From assembly GCA_964481575.1 (NCBI GenBank), contig CAYZTR010000001.1:62001-126000 (forward strand): a stretch of 64,000 bases of DNA, in the 5' to 3' direction. Under the pieces are notes generated by a model. That model was not told the DNA's origin. It saw nothing but the letters and a program-made list of their open reading frames with translations, and made no database searches. The DNA comes from UQRS01 sp964481575 (lineage in GTDB: Bacteria; Bacillota; Clostridia; Oscillospirales; Acutalibacteraceae). Of the stretch, positions 31,312 to 39,943 are shown one piece after another (the first letter of the stretch is position 1; each line of letters opens with the position of its first letter). Both the position numbers and the translations under genes were made by a program.

Positions 31312-32481
31312 ATGGCATTGGACAACAAAAAAGCAAAAGCATTGGATACCGCGTTGGCGGATATTGAGAAGCGGTTCGGCCGTGGAACGGTGATGGTGTT
31401 GGGGCAGAATGCCACCATGCAGGTAGACCATATTTCCACCGGTTCCCTGTCCCTGGATCACGCACTGGGGATTGGCGGCGTTCCCCGGGGCCGGATTGTG
31501 GAGATCTACGGGCCGGAATCTTCCGGTAAAACCACCGTGGCTCTGCAGGTGATAGCCCAAGCGCAGAAGAAAGGCGGTACGGCTGCCTTTATCGACGTGG
31601 AGCATGCTCTGGATCCGGTGTATGCCGCCAATCTGGGGGTGGATATTGACTCTTTGCTGGTATCCCAGCCGGATACCGGTGAGCAGGCGTTGGAGATTGC
31701 CGAGGCTCTGATGCGTTCCGGTGCCATTGACGTGCTGGTAGTAGACTCGGTGGCGGCCCTGGTTCCCAAGGCAGAAATTGAAGGGGAAATGGGGGATTCC
31801 CATGTGGGTGTCCATGCCCGGCTCATGTCCCAGGCTTTGCGGAAGTTGGCCGGCGCCATTTCGGCCTCTAATTGTGTAGCCATCTTTATTAACCAGCTGC
31901 GGGAAAAGATCGGCGTCATATACGGCAACCCCGAAACCACCACCGGCGGACGGGCCCTGAAATTCTATGCCAGCGTCCGAATGGAAATTCGCCGTACCGA
32001 GACCCTGAAGGTTAACGGGGAAATGATCGGCAACCATACCCGGGTCAAGGTGGTAAAGAATAAGGTAGCGCCCCCCTTCCGGGAGGCGGAGTTTGATATT
32101 ATGTATGGTACCGGCATTTCCCATGAAGGGGAAATTGTGGATCTGGGATTGAAAACCGGTGTCATGACCCGGTCGGGAGCCTGGTTCTATTACGGTGAGA
32201 TGCGGGTCGCCCAGGGACGGGATAACGCGAAGGTATTCCTGGCGGAAAATCCCGAATTGGCAGCAGAGATTGAGGCCAAGGTGATTGCTAAACTGAAGGA
32301 AATGAGTGCCATCCCCACGCCGGCTTCCCGGAAGGCGGCCAAGGATGCCGAACAGGCGGAGGCTCAGAAAGGGGCCGCCGACGCTGCACAGTCTGCCGCG
32401 GCTGCGGAAAAGCCCGCCAAAGCTGCCCCGAAGCCCAAGGCCAAAACGGATATTGACGTTTTGGTGGATGAGGATGAATGA
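31312..32481 (+). CDS. recA: Recombinase RecA
   Basis: RecA forms ATP-dependent filaments on single-stranded DNA for strand exchange and SOS activation. The 389-residue protein has Walker A GPESSGKTT (about residues 66-74), the catalytic Glu region DVEHALDPVYA, L2 residues and the DNA-binding INQLREKIGVIYGNPETTTGG. The core is highly conserved. The C-terminal ~60 residues form a low-complexity Ala/Lys/Pro tail ending in an acidic VLVDEDE. ATG 31312 follows AGGAAAGGAT. No SOS box was identified with confidence. It overlaps recX by four bases. Confidence 0.97.
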   Translation: MALDNKKAKALDTALADIEKRFGRGTVMVLGQNATMQVDHISTGSLSLDHALGIGGVPRGRIVEIYGPESSGKTTVALQVIAQAQKKGGTAAFIDVEHALDPVYAANLGVDIDSLLVSQPDTGEQALEIAEALMRSGAIDVLVVDSVAALVPKAEIEGEMGDSHVGVHARLMSQALRKLAGAISASNCVAIFINQLREKIGVIYGNPETTTGGRALKFYASVRMEIRRTETLKVNGEMIGNHTRVKVVKNKVAPPFREAEFDIMYGTGISHEGEIVDLGLKTGVMTRSGAWFYYGEMRVAQGRDNAKVFLAENPELAAEIEAKVIAKLKEMSAIPTPASRKAAKDAEQAEAQKGAADAAQSAAAAEKPAKAAPKPKAKTDIDVLVDEDE

Positions 32482-33155
32482 GAATTTTGGAATTGTCCCG
32501 CCGCCGGAAGCAGCTTTGCGCCCTGCGGCTGGATGCGGATCCTGAAACCCTGGAGGTGGGGGATGCTGTTCGGCGGGAGCGGCGGTTTGATGACCGGGGA
32601 TATCTGCTGCTGGATTTGCAAACCTGCCAGGAGGAAGGGCTCTGCGTAGGGAAAAGCCTGACGGAGGCCGGGCTGACCCGGCTTATTGCCCTGTCGGATT
32701 ATAACCGAGCCAAAAGTAAGGCTCTGTGGCATTTGTCTTCTCGGAGCTTTGGCTGCCGGGAGCTGGCCCAAAAGTTGACGCCGGATTTCGGCGCCGAAAC
32801 AGCCGGGTTGGTGGTGGAACGTCTGACCCAGCTGGGATTGCTGGATGATGAGGCTTACGCTGCCCAGCTGGCAGAAAAGTTTCTGGAGGGCAAGAAACTG
32901 GCCCCCCGGCAGGCTGTTTTTGAAATCACCCGTAAGGGGGTTGACCGGGATTTGGCCGAAGCGGCTGTTTATGGCCGGGAGCCTGACTCCAAAGCCCAGA
33001 TTCTTTCCCTGCTGGAAACCAAGTACTGGACGGCCATAACCACCGAAAAGGGTGTTGCCCGGACGGTGGCGGCTCTGGCCCGAAAAGGATACAGCTACGG
33101 AGACATTCGTGCCGCTCTGAGTCAGGTGACGGATACCCTGTATTACGAAGAATAA
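32478..33155 (+). CDS. recX: RecA regulator RecX
   Basis: RecX binds the RecA filament and limits or tunes its growth. The 225-residue protein is built of helical repeats with RSFGCRELAQKL and ERLTQLGLLDDEAYAAQLAEKF, which are typical of RecX, and a C-terminal LARKGYSYGDIRAALSQ. The N-terminal ~60 residues hold a beta-rich extension common in Bacillota RecX. Its ATG overlaps the recA stop, so the inhibitor is made together with RecA. Confidence 0.9.
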   Translation: MRILELSRRRKQLCALRLDADPETLEVGDAVRRERRFDDRGYLLLDLQTCQEEGLCVGKSLTEAGLTRLIALSDYNRAKSKALWHLSSRSFGCRELAQKLTPDFGAETAGLVVERLTQLGLLDDEAYAAQLAEKFLEGKKLAPRQAVFEITRKGVDRDLAEAAVYGREPDSKAQILSLLETKYWTAITTEKGVARTVAALARKGYSYGDIRAALSQVTDTLYYEE

Positions 33156-33162
33156 TTTTTTG

Positions 33163-33187
33163 GCCGGCGGGGCAATTCTCCGCCGGC
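33163..33187 (+). other. Inverted repeat between recX and rimO
   Basis: GCCGGCGG (33163-33170) pairs perfectly with CCGCCGGC (33180-33187). No T-run follows, so it is not a classical terminator. It may be an mRNA-stabilising hairpin. Confidence 0.4.
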
Positions 33188-33211
33188 ATTGCCTTAGAGG
33201 ATGGATGAGGT

Positions 33212-34576
33212 ATGACGAAAAAAATAGGGATGATCTCTTTGGGCTGTCCCAAAAATCAGGTGGACGCCGAAGTCATGTTGCAAAAGCTGGCAGACGCCGG
33301 GTATGAGATTACGCCCCGGGAGGATCAGGCCGATGCCCTGATTGTCAACACCTGCGGCTTTATTGAGGAGGCCAAAACCGAGGCCATTGAAGCCATTTTG
33401 GAGGCTGCGACCTATAAGCAGCCGGGTAACGGTGTATTGCGGGCCCTGATTGTTACCGGCTGTCTGGCCGAACGTTACCGGGATGAGATCACCGCCCAGA
33501 TTCCCGAGGTGGATGTGGTAGTAGGTATCGGCAAAAATGCGGATATTGTTTCTATTGTAGGGGATGCTCTGTCCCAAAAGCAGTTTTCTGCCTACGATCT
33601 GCCGGAGGCAGTTCCTCTAAACGGGGGCCGGATTTTGACAACGCCGGAATATACCGCCTATTTGAAAATTGCCGATGGCTGTGACAACTGTTGTACCTAC
33701 TGCGCCATTCCCATGATCCGGGGCCGGTTCCGGAGCCGAAGCATGGAGGACATTTTGGAAGAGGCCCGAACCCTGGCTCGCCGGGGCGTGAAAGAGCTGA
33801 TTGTGGTGGCCCAGGATACCACAGCTTATGGGCTGGATCTGTATGGGGAATACAGGCTGGCGGCGCTGCTCCGGGCCTTGTGCAAGATGGAGGGGATCCG
33901 CTGGATCCGTACGCTGTACACCTATCCGGAGCGGATTACCGACGATCTGTTGGATGCAGTGGCGTCTGAAGAAAAGCTGGTACCATATTTTGATATTCCC
34001 ATCCAGCACTGCAATGGGGAGATCCTCCGGCGGATGAACCGTCAGGGGGATGCCGTGAGTTTGAAAGCCCTGATGGCCAAAATCCGCCAAAAGGTGCCGG
34101 GGGTCACCCTTCGTACCACCCTGATTACCGGGTTCCCTGGGGAAACTGAGACCCAGTTTGCTGAGTTGGCCGAGTTTGTGGGACAGGTGCGGTTTGACCG
34201 GTTGGGCTGCTTTGCCTATTCTGCCGAGGAAGGCACCATGGCTGCTGCGTTCCCGGATCAGATCGACCAGCAGGTGAAGCAGGACCGCATGGATCATATT
34301 ATGAGTCAACAGCTGACGATTGCCACCGAATGTAACCAGGCCCGGATGGATACGGAGACGCTGGTGCTGGTGGAGGGATATGATAATTATATTCGCTGTT
34401 ACTATGGCCGGAGTCAGGCGGAGGCCCCCGATATTGACGGCAAAATTTTCTTCATGGCTACCCATCCTCTGGAGATTGGTGCCTTTGTGCCGGTTCGCAT
34501 TTTTGATACCATGGAATACGATCTGCTGGGAGAGTTGGTCGAGGAAGGGGGGGAGTCGGATGAATCTGCCCAATAA
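33212..34576 (+). CDS. rimO: Ribosomal protein S12 methylthiotransferase RimO
   Basis: RimO is a radical-SAM enzyme that adds a methylthio group to the aspartate near residue 88 of ribosomal protein S12. The 454-residue protein has the N-terminal MTTase domain IGMISLGCPKNQVDAE with cluster cysteines (C12, C47 and C83 regions). The radical-SAM CxxxCxxC sits in DGCDNCCTYCAIP, with RGRFRSRS after it, and a C-terminal TRAM domain (DTETLVLVEGYD onward). It overlaps pgsA by 17 bases. Confidence 0.94.
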   Translation: MTKKIGMISLGCPKNQVDAEVMLQKLADAGYEITPREDQADALIVNTCGFIEEAKTEAIEAILEAATYKQPGNGVLRALIVTGCLAERYRDEITAQIPEVDVVVGIGKNADIVSIVGDALSQKQFSAYDLPEAVPLNGGRILTTPEYTAYLKIADGCDNCCTYCAIPMIRGRFRSRSMEDILEEARTLARRGVKELIVVAQDTTAYGLDLYGEYRLAALLRALCKMEGIRWIRTLYTYPERITDDLLDAVASEEKLVPYFDIPIQHCNGEILRRMNRQGDAVSLKALMAKIRQKVPGVTLRTTLITGFPGETETQFAELAEFVGQVRFDRLGCFAYSAEEGTMAAAFPDQIDQQVKQDRMDHIMSQQLTIATECNQARMDTETLVLVEGYDNYIRCYYGRSQAEAPDIDGKIFFMATHPLEIGAFVPVRIFDTMEYDLLGELVEEGGESDESAQ

Positions 34577-35141
34577 GCTGACTGTGGCCCGGATTATCAT
34601 GGCCCCTCTGTTTCTGGTGGCTCTGCTGCTGGAATTTCCCGGGCATTTTTTTGTGGCTCTGGGCCTGTTCGCTCTGGCCAGTATCACCGACCTGCTGGAC
34701 GGGAAGATTGCCCGGAAATACAACCTGATTACTGATTTCGGCAAATTCCTGGATCCCCTAGCGGATAAAATGCTGACCACCGCCGCTCTGGTGGGGTTCA
34801 TTCAAATTGACGCGGTGCGGCCTTACGGTATGGTCTGGATTACCTATTTGGTGCTGTTGCGGGAGTTTTTGATGGCTTCCCTGCGGCTGACTGCCGTTAG
34901 CAATGGCAAAGTGATTGCCGCCAACCTTTGGGGGAAGGTGAAAACCGTCTGCCAGATGATCGGTATTTTGCTGACGATCCTTTGGCTGGGAATTGCAGAT
35001 GTCTTCCAACAGTCGGCCTGGCTGTTGTGCAGTCTGAAGGCCCTGGCCATCGCTACCCTTTGGCTGTCAGCACTGTTTACTGTGATTTCCTGTGTGATTT
35101 ATATCAAAGATAATTGGAAGTTTATGAACCCGAATCTATGA
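34560..35141 (+). CDS. pgsA: CDP-diacylglycerol-glycerol-3-phosphate 3-phosphatidyltransferase
   Basis: PgsA makes phosphatidylglycerol phosphate, the committed step of phosphatidylglycerol synthesis, in the cytoplasmic membrane. The 193-residue protein begins MNLPNKLTVARIIMAPLFL, usual for PgsA. It carries the CDP-alcohol phosphotransferase motif DLLDGKIARKYN...GKFLDPLADK with its four metal-binding Asp residues. Four to five further helices follow. ATG 34560 lies inside the end of rimO and has GGGGGGAG upstream. A terminator follows. Confidence 0.93.
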   Translation: MNLPNKLTVARIIMAPLFLVALLLEFPGHFFVALGLFALASITDLLDGKIARKYNLITDFGKFLDPLADKMLTTAALVGFIQIDAVRPYGMVWITYLVLLREFLMASLRLTAVSNGKVIAANLWGKVKTVCQMIGILLTILWLGIADVFQQSAWLLCSLKALAIATLWLSALFTVISCVIYIKDNWKFMNPNL

Positions 35142-35176
35142 GCCCTAATTATTATGGGACATGATTCCAAAAGGCC

Positions 35177-35216
35177 GGGACGCCTTTCCGAAATAGGAAT
35201 GGTGTCCTGTTTTTTC
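35177..35216 (+). terminator. Terminator after pgsA
   Basis: GGGACGCC...(stem)...GGTGTCCTG forms a G-U-containing stem from 35177 to 35209, followed by six Ts. Confidence 0.75.
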
Positions 35217-35333
35217 AATTGTGCGGGTAGGGCAGCGCCTGTTCCGTTTGGAAATGGGTTTGCCGTAGGGAAAAAAGTGTTTCCCTGCCAAAAGAATTCG
35301 GCGTTTCTATGAAAAAATCTATGATTTTAGGGG

Positions 35334-35362
35334 TTTACAAATCAGATTCCATGGCATATAAT
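35334..35362 (+). promoter_or_regulatory. Promoter of the cys T-box transcript
   Basis: TTTACA (35334-35339) and TATAAT (35357-35362) are separated by 17 bases; transcription should begin near 35369. Confidence 0.8.
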
Positions 35363-35368
35363 AAGATG

Positions 35369-35655
35369 AAAACCAGAAAAGCGAGAATTCGGGAGAAGTA
35401 GCCGGGTTTGGATTTCGTCAGAGAGAGGGCGCCGTTGGCTGAAAGCGCTTTTGGGAAACCGCCGGGGAAATGCACCTGATAGCTTGCGGGGGGAAGGAAC
35501 GGGAATTGCAGTGTCGGTTCCCCAGTATCCCCGCACGGCCGGCGCCGTTACCGCCTGAAGCAGGTTTGGCCTGCTCTTTGAGTGAGAAATCGGAGTGGAA
35601 CCGTGGCTTTTGCCGCCTCCGTTGTCCCGGCCAGGGACAACGGAGGCTTTTTTTG
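35369..35655 (+). promoter_or_regulatory. T-box riboswitch, cysteine-specific (cysE-cysS leader)
   Basis: The leader contains AGTA on the 5' side of the specifier loop (near 35398), AGAGAG in stem I (near 35422), and the T-box core GAGTGGAACCGTG (35593-35605). A strong terminator follows, GCCTCCGTTGTCCC (35615-35628) paired to its complement (35634-35647) plus a T-run. On the 3' side of the specifier loop GGGGAAA is followed by TGC (35471-35473), a Cys codon. The TGGA of the T-box would pair with UCCA, matching the U discriminator of tRNA-Cys. Uncharged tRNA-Cys should therefore prevent termination. The downstream genes for cysteine synthesis and charging fit this reading. Confidence 0.9.
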
Positions 35656-35711
35656 TGGGAAGGTTTTATTATATTTGCGGGGAATATTCCCGCCAAAGGA
35701 GTCAGATACCT

Positions 35712-36362
35712 GTGTTTGAACGATTGAAAGAGGATATTGCAACCGCCAGAGAGCGGGATCCTGCGGCCCGGTCGGCATTGGAGATCTTTTTACTATATCC
35801 CGGCTTGCGGGCGGTGCGTATGCATCGTCGGGCCAATTGGTTTTACCGGCACAATCAGAAGTTTATTGCCCGGTGGATTTCCCAGCGGGCCGTACGCAAG
35901 ACCGGCATTGAAATTCACCCGGCCGCCAAAATCGGCAGGCGGTTGTTCATTGACCATGGTGCCGGCGTGGTTATTGGAGAGACGGCTGAAGTAGGGGACG
36001 ATGTTCTGATTTATCAGGGGGTGACCTTGGGCGGTACCGGTAAGGATGTGGGAAAGCGTCATCCCACCATCGGCAATCACGTGATGATTTCCAGCGGTGC
36101 CAAAGTGCTGGGGCCCATCACCATCGGGGATCATACCCGGGTGGCGGCTGGCGCTGTGGTATTGGATGATGTCCCCCCTGATTGTACCGTGGTGGGGGTG
36201 CCCGCCCGGGTGGTGAAGCAAAATGGCATGCGGGTGCAGCCTCTGGATCAGACTCATGTGCCAGACCCTGTCAGTCAGGAACTTTGCCGTTTACGGCATG
36301 ATATTAAAACATTGGAAGCCCGCCTTGCCGCTGCGGAAGGTCGGCCAAAGGAGGAAAAATAA
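35712..36362 (+). CDS. cysE: Serine O-acetyltransferase
   Basis: CysE acetylates serine with acetyl-CoA to O-acetylserine, the direct precursor of cysteine. The 216-residue protein is the short form: a helical N-terminus, then a left-handed beta helix of hexapeptide repeats. GIEIHPAAKIGRRLFIDHGAG carries the catalytic His, and IGETAEVGDDV, GVTLGGTGKD and KVLGPITIGDHTRVAAGAVV follow. The start is GTG 35712 behind AAAGGAG; longer in-frame starts fall inside the T-box terminator and are rejected. It is the first gene of the T-box-controlled operon. Confidence 0.94.
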   Translation: MFERLKEDIATARERDPAARSALEIFLLYPGLRAVRMHRRANWFYRHNQKFIARWISQRAVRKTGIEIHPAAKIGRRLFIDHGAGVVIGETAEVGDDVLIYQGVTLGGTGKDVGKRHPTIGNHVMISSGAKVLGPITIGDHTRVAAGAVVLDDVPPDCTVVGVPARVVKQNGMRVQPLDQTHVPDPVSQELCRLRHDIKTLEARLAAAEGRPKEEK

Positions 36363-36364
36363 AG

Positions 36365-37744
36365 ATGAAGATTTACAATACCATGTCCCGCCAGAAGGAA
36401 GAACTGATCCCTATGACGCCCGGGGAGTTCAAGATTTATGCCTGCGGCCCCACCGTTTACAACTATATCCATATTGGAAACGCCCGGCCACTCTGCGTCT
36501 TTGACGTGTTTCGGCGGTATTTGGAATGGCGGGGGAATAAGGTGACCTTCGTTCAGAACTTTACTGACATTGACGATAAGCTCATAAAAAAAGCCAATGA
36601 GGAGGGGATCACCGTCCCCCAGGTGGCTGAACGGTACATAGCCGAGTTCTGGGTGGATGCGAAGGGGCTGAATGTCCGTCCGGCCACTGTCCACCCTCGG
36701 GCGACCGAAAATATTGACGCCATTTTGGAGATGATAGACGCTCTGGTGGAAAAGGGATATGCGTATCAGGCGGACAATGGAGACGTGTATTTCCGGGCCA
36801 AAAAGTTTGACGGTTACGGCAAGCTGTCCCACCAGCCGCTGGAGGATTTGGAAGCCGGCGCCCGCATTGCCGTGGGGGAGGTCAAAGAGGATCCCATGGA
36901 CTTCTGCCTGTGGAAGGCGGCCAAGCCCGGCGAGCCTTTCTGGCCTTCAAAATATGGCAAAGGCCGTCCCGGTTGGCATATTGAATGCTCTGCCATGAAT
37001 AAGCGGTATCTGGGGGATACCATCGACATTCACTGCGGTGGGGAGGATCTGAAGTTTCCCCACCATGAGAATGAAATTGCCCAGTCGGAGTGCGCCAACG
37101 GCTGCACCTTTGCCCGCTATTGGATGCACAACGGCTTTATCAATGTGGATAACCGGAAAATGTCCAAGTCCCTGGGGAATTTCTTCACGGTGCGGGAAGT
37201 GGCGGACAAGTATGGATATGAGCCTATTCGTTATATTATGATTGCGTCCCAGTATCGAAGCCCCATCAACTACAGCCTGGATATTCTGGAGCAGTCCAAA
37301 AGCGCCCTGGAGCGGCTGTATACCTGCCGGGAGAATCTGGTGTTTGCCATGGAGCATGCACCGGAGGGGGCGGGGGAATCTCTGTCGTACCTGGCAGTGC
37401 GGAAAGATGCATTCATTGCCGCCATGGAGGACGATCTGAACACCGCCGATGCTCTGGCGGCCCTGTTCCAGTTGGCTAAGGATATCAATACCACCGAAGG
37501 GGCAGACAAGACCCAACTGGCGCAGGCTCTGGCGCTCTTTGATGAGCTGTGTGATGTGCTGGGGATTCTCTATCAAAAGCAGTCCACGGATTTGGACGGA
37601 CAGGTGGAGGCTCTGATCCAGCAGCGGACTGAAGCCCGGAAAGCCAAAGACTTTGCCACTGCCGATGCCATCCGGGATCAATTAAAGAAAATGGGCATTG
37701 CTTTGGAGGACACTGCCAACGGGGTCAAATGGTCCAGAATCTAA
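36365..37744 (+). CDS. cysS: Cysteinyl-tRNA synthetase
   Basis: CysS charges tRNA-Cys. The 459-residue class I synthetase has CGPTVYNYIHIGNARP with the HIGH-like HIGN motif and a zinc Cys. Further zinc ligands are in IECSAMNKRYLG and GGEDLKFPHHENEIAQSEC, and the KMSKS motif is in NRKMSKSLGNF. The C-terminal DALR-like helical domain is complete. It lies two bases after cysE and is governed by the same cysteine T-box. Confidence 0.97.
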   Translation: MKIYNTMSRQKEELIPMTPGEFKIYACGPTVYNYIHIGNARPLCVFDVFRRYLEWRGNKVTFVQNFTDIDDKLIKKANEEGITVPQVAERYIAEFWVDAKGLNVRPATVHPRATENIDAILEMIDALVEKGYAYQADNGDVYFRAKKFDGYGKLSHQPLEDLEAGARIAVGEVKEDPMDFCLWKAAKPGEPFWPSKYGKGRPGWHIECSAMNKRYLGDTIDIHCGGEDLKFPHHENEIAQSECANGCTFARYWMHNGFINVDNRKMSKSLGNFFTVREVADKYGYEPIRYIMIASQYRSPINYSLDILEQSKSALERLYTCRENLVFAMEHAPEGAGESLSYLAVRKDAFIAAMEDDLNTADALAALFQLAKDINTTEGADKTQLAQALALFDELCDVLGILYQKQSTDLDGQVEALIQQRTEARKAKDFATADAIRDQLKKMGIALEDTANGVKWSRI

Positions 37745-37767
37745 ACTTTCCAGAATCAAACCTATGG

Positions 37768-37818
37768 AATATGGGCAGGAACAGCCGGCGTTGCGCCGAG
37801 CTCCTGCCCATATTTTTT
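37768..37818 (+). terminator. Terminator after cysS
   Basis: AATATGGGCAGGA (37768-37780) and TCCTGCCCATATT (37802-37814) form a 13-bp perfect stem followed by Ts; the loop contains a secondary GCCGGCG...CGCCG hairpin. Confidence 0.88.
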
Positions 37819-37859
37819 CACAAAAAAGTCAATAGAATTCGACGTTTTTATCTAAAAAA

Positions 37860-37888
37860 TTGACAAACTGTGGAAAATCGTTTAAAAT
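37860..37888 (+). promoter_or_regulatory. Sigma-A promoter of the E2-like gene
   Basis: TTGACA (37860-37865) and TAAAAT (37883-37888) are separated by 17 bases, about 60 bases before the GTG start at 37949. Confidence 0.8.
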
Positions 37889-37948
37889 AGGACGAGGAAG
37901 GATTACTCCGCCGCGGGCGGGAAATGATTGGGATAGGAGTAAAGTAAA

Positions 37949-38872
37949 GTGAGTAAGGAATTAGCACGTGTGGAAGGAAAACGGTTTTACAATTACAAGC
38001 GCCGCTGGGGCGATCGTTACGACGGCTGGCGGGTCCGGGGGCAAGACCCCTTTTTTACGGTGATTCCACATATTATGAACACTCGGTTGGATTCTCAGGT
38101 TTATTTTAAAACCAGCGTGGATATTGCCCCTATTGATGCTTTTATCCGCAACACCCGGGAGGCCACCGAAATGAAGGATTTGACCCGGTTGATGGTGATC
38201 ATTGCGGCGTTGATCCGGGTGTATGCCAAATATCCGAAGCTGAATCGGTTTGTCCGCGGTAATCGAATTTATTCTCACAACAGTCTGCGGATTTCCATGG
38301 CGGTAAAAAAGAAAATGTCTCTGGACGGCACCGAAACGGTCATTAAGCCCAGCTTCACGCCGGATGCTACCGTTTATGAAGTTTGGGAGATTTTGCATCG
38401 GGAAATCCATGACAACAAGGGGGAGGATGACTCGTCCAACGGTCTGGATCGTCTGGTGAAGCTTCTAAATGCTGTGCCCGGTTGGGTGCTGAAAATCATC
38501 GTGGGAACGGTAAAGCTCCTGGATGACCACGGGCTGAATCCCAAAGCGATTGAGCAGTTTAGCCCCTTCCATACCTCCTGTTTTGTTACCGATATCGGCT
38601 CGGTGGGCATTGATTCCATTTATCATCATCTGTATAATTTCGGTACCTGTTCCGAATTTTTGGGCCTGGGCCGGAAGGTGAAAACTCCGGTAGTGGGGGA
38701 CGATGGTCAGCTGCGCTATACGCATATGATTGATTTAAAAATTGTCATTGACGAGCGAATTACGGACGGCTTTTACTATGCCCGTTCCTTGCGATACCTG
38801 GAACAGCTGCTGAAGCATCCCGAAAAGCTGTTGCTGCCGCCGGAGGAGCTGCTAGAGGATTCTCTGGATTAA
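37949..38872 (+). CDS. CAT/E2-fold acyltransferase-like protein lacking the catalytic His
   Basis: The 307-residue protein resembles the catalytic domain of 2-oxoacid dehydrogenase E2 subunits and chloramphenicol acetyltransferase, without lipoyl or peripheral-binding domains. The fold's central blocks are recognisable (YFKTSVDIAPIDAFI, PFHTSCFVTDIGSVGID). In the active-site motif, normally HxxxDG, the sequence is DERITDGFYYARS: the catalytic His is Glu269, while Asp273-Gly274 remain. Ordinary acyl transfer is therefore doubtful. A GTG start follows AGGAGT. It has its own promoter, and its function is unknown. Confidence 0.72.
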   Translation: MSKELARVEGKRFYNYKRRWGDRYDGWRVRGQDPFFTVIPHIMNTRLDSQVYFKTSVDIAPIDAFIRNTREATEMKDLTRLMVIIAALIRVYAKYPKLNRFVRGNRIYSHNSLRISMAVKKKMSLDGTETVIKPSFTPDATVYEVWEILHREIHDNKGEDDSSNGLDRLVKLLNAVPGWVLKIIVGTVKLLDDHGLNPKAIEQFSPFHTSCFVTDIGSVGIDSIYHHLYNFGTCSEFLGLGRKVKTPVVGDDGQLRYTHMIDLKIVIDERITDGFYYARSLRYLEQLLKHPEKLLLPPEELLEDSLD

Positions 38873-38951
38873 ATGAGAACTCACCTGCTGGGCGTTGACA
38901 TTTCTCCCCGGATTCGTTATAATTTGTGAGAGAAAAAAAGGGGGGAACTGT

Positions 38952-39668
38952 GTGGCACGTTACCTGATTGCCGATTTTATTGTAGATCTGGCCTTTCGTT
39001 ATTCATACTCCAGGAATTTGTGCGCCCGGTATCTCTATACAGGAGATCGGCCTACAGATCTGACCGTCCGGATTCCAGAGGCCACCTGGGCGGCGGCCAT
39101 TGCCGGGCAGCCGGAGGAAAATTTTCCTTTTGTGGAAAATATTGAACTGTATCGGGCCCTCAGTGATGCGCTGTTTGCCCGGCACAGTATCGTGTTTCAC
39201 GCCTCGGTGTTAGCCATGGAAGGCAAGGCCTATGCCTTTACTGCTGTCAGCGGGACCGGAAAGTCCACCCATGCCCGTATGTGGCGGGAGGCCTTTGGGA
39301 ACCGGGTTACCATGGTGAATGATGACAAGCCCATTTTTCGCATGACCGACAAGGGATTGCTGGCCTATGGCACCCCCTGGGACGGCAAGCATCATTTAAG
39401 CACCAACGCCGGATTTCCCCTGGCGGGAATCTGCATGCTGGAGCGTTCTTCCGATAACTGGATCCGCCGAGTTCGGCCCAGGGAGGCTCTGTTTTTCTTT
39501 TTGAATCAGACCGTTCGGCCTCGCGAAGAAGCCAAGATGGATATTTTACTGGATTTGCTGGAGGAAATGTTTCAGACGGTTCCCATTTATAAAATGGGGT
39601 GTAATATCAGTCTGGAAGCGGCCCATATGGCCTGTGCTGCCATGCAAGAAGGAGAGGTTACTGTATGA
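38952..39668 (+). CDS. HPr-kinase-like / PEPCK-fold protein
   Basis: The 238-residue protein has a P-loop AVSGTGKSTHARMWREAFG at about residues 97-115. It is followed by MVNDDKPIFRM and AYGTPWDGKHHLS, which match the HPr kinase and PEP-carboxykinase-like superfamily found in peptide-modification loci. The N-terminal ~80 residues are variable. The GTG start at 38952 follows AGGGGGGAAC. Its stop overlaps the start of a PqqD-like gene, and the two are regularly paired in RiPP-type clusters, suggesting peptide-directed phosphorylation (inference). No precursor peptide is evident nearby. Confidence 0.78.
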   Translation: MARYLIADFIVDLAFRYSYSRNLCARYLYTGDRPTDLTVRIPEATWAAAIAGQPEENFPFVENIELYRALSDALFARHSIVFHASVLAMEGKAYAFTAVSGTGKSTHARMWREAFGNRVTMVNDDKPIFRMTDKGLLAYGTPWDGKHHLSTNAGFPLAGICMLERSSDNWIRRVRPREALFFFLNQTVRPREEAKMDILLDLLEEMFQTVPIYKMGCNISLEAAHMACAAMQEGEVTV

Positions 39669-39928
39669 AAATTAAAGCTGGATATAAAATGCGTACCATT
39701 GACGGGGAGCATCTGGTGGTAGCCACCGGGGATGCTGCCGATCTGGGCGCCATGATTACCGTAAATGATACCGGAGCATTCCTTTGGAACCTGCTGACGG
39801 AGGACACCACCCGGGAAGCCCTGCTGGCAGCTTTGCTGGCGGAATATGAGGTGGATGAAGCCACCGCCGCCGTTGACCTGGATGCCTTTTTGGATGCTAT
39901 CGCCCAAAAAGGAATATTGGATGCCTGA
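39665..39928 (+). CDS. PqqD-family protein (RiPP recognition element)
   Basis: The 87-residue protein has the PqqD layout: an N-terminal beta part (GEHLVVATGD), LGAMITVNDTGAFLWNLL and a helical C-terminus (REALLAALLAEYEVDEATAAVDLDAFL). PqqD domains bind leader peptides of ribosomally made, modified peptides. Its ATG overlaps the upstream kinase-like gene (ATGA). It is followed 15 bases later by the pyrophosphatase gene, so it is probably co-transcribed with it. Confidence 0.82.
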   Translation: MKIKAGYKMRTIDGEHLVVATGDAADLGAMITVNDTGAFLWNLLTEDTTREALLAALLAEYEVDEATAAVDLDAFLDAIAQKGILDA

Positions 39929-39943
39929 GGAGGAAGTGGGTTT

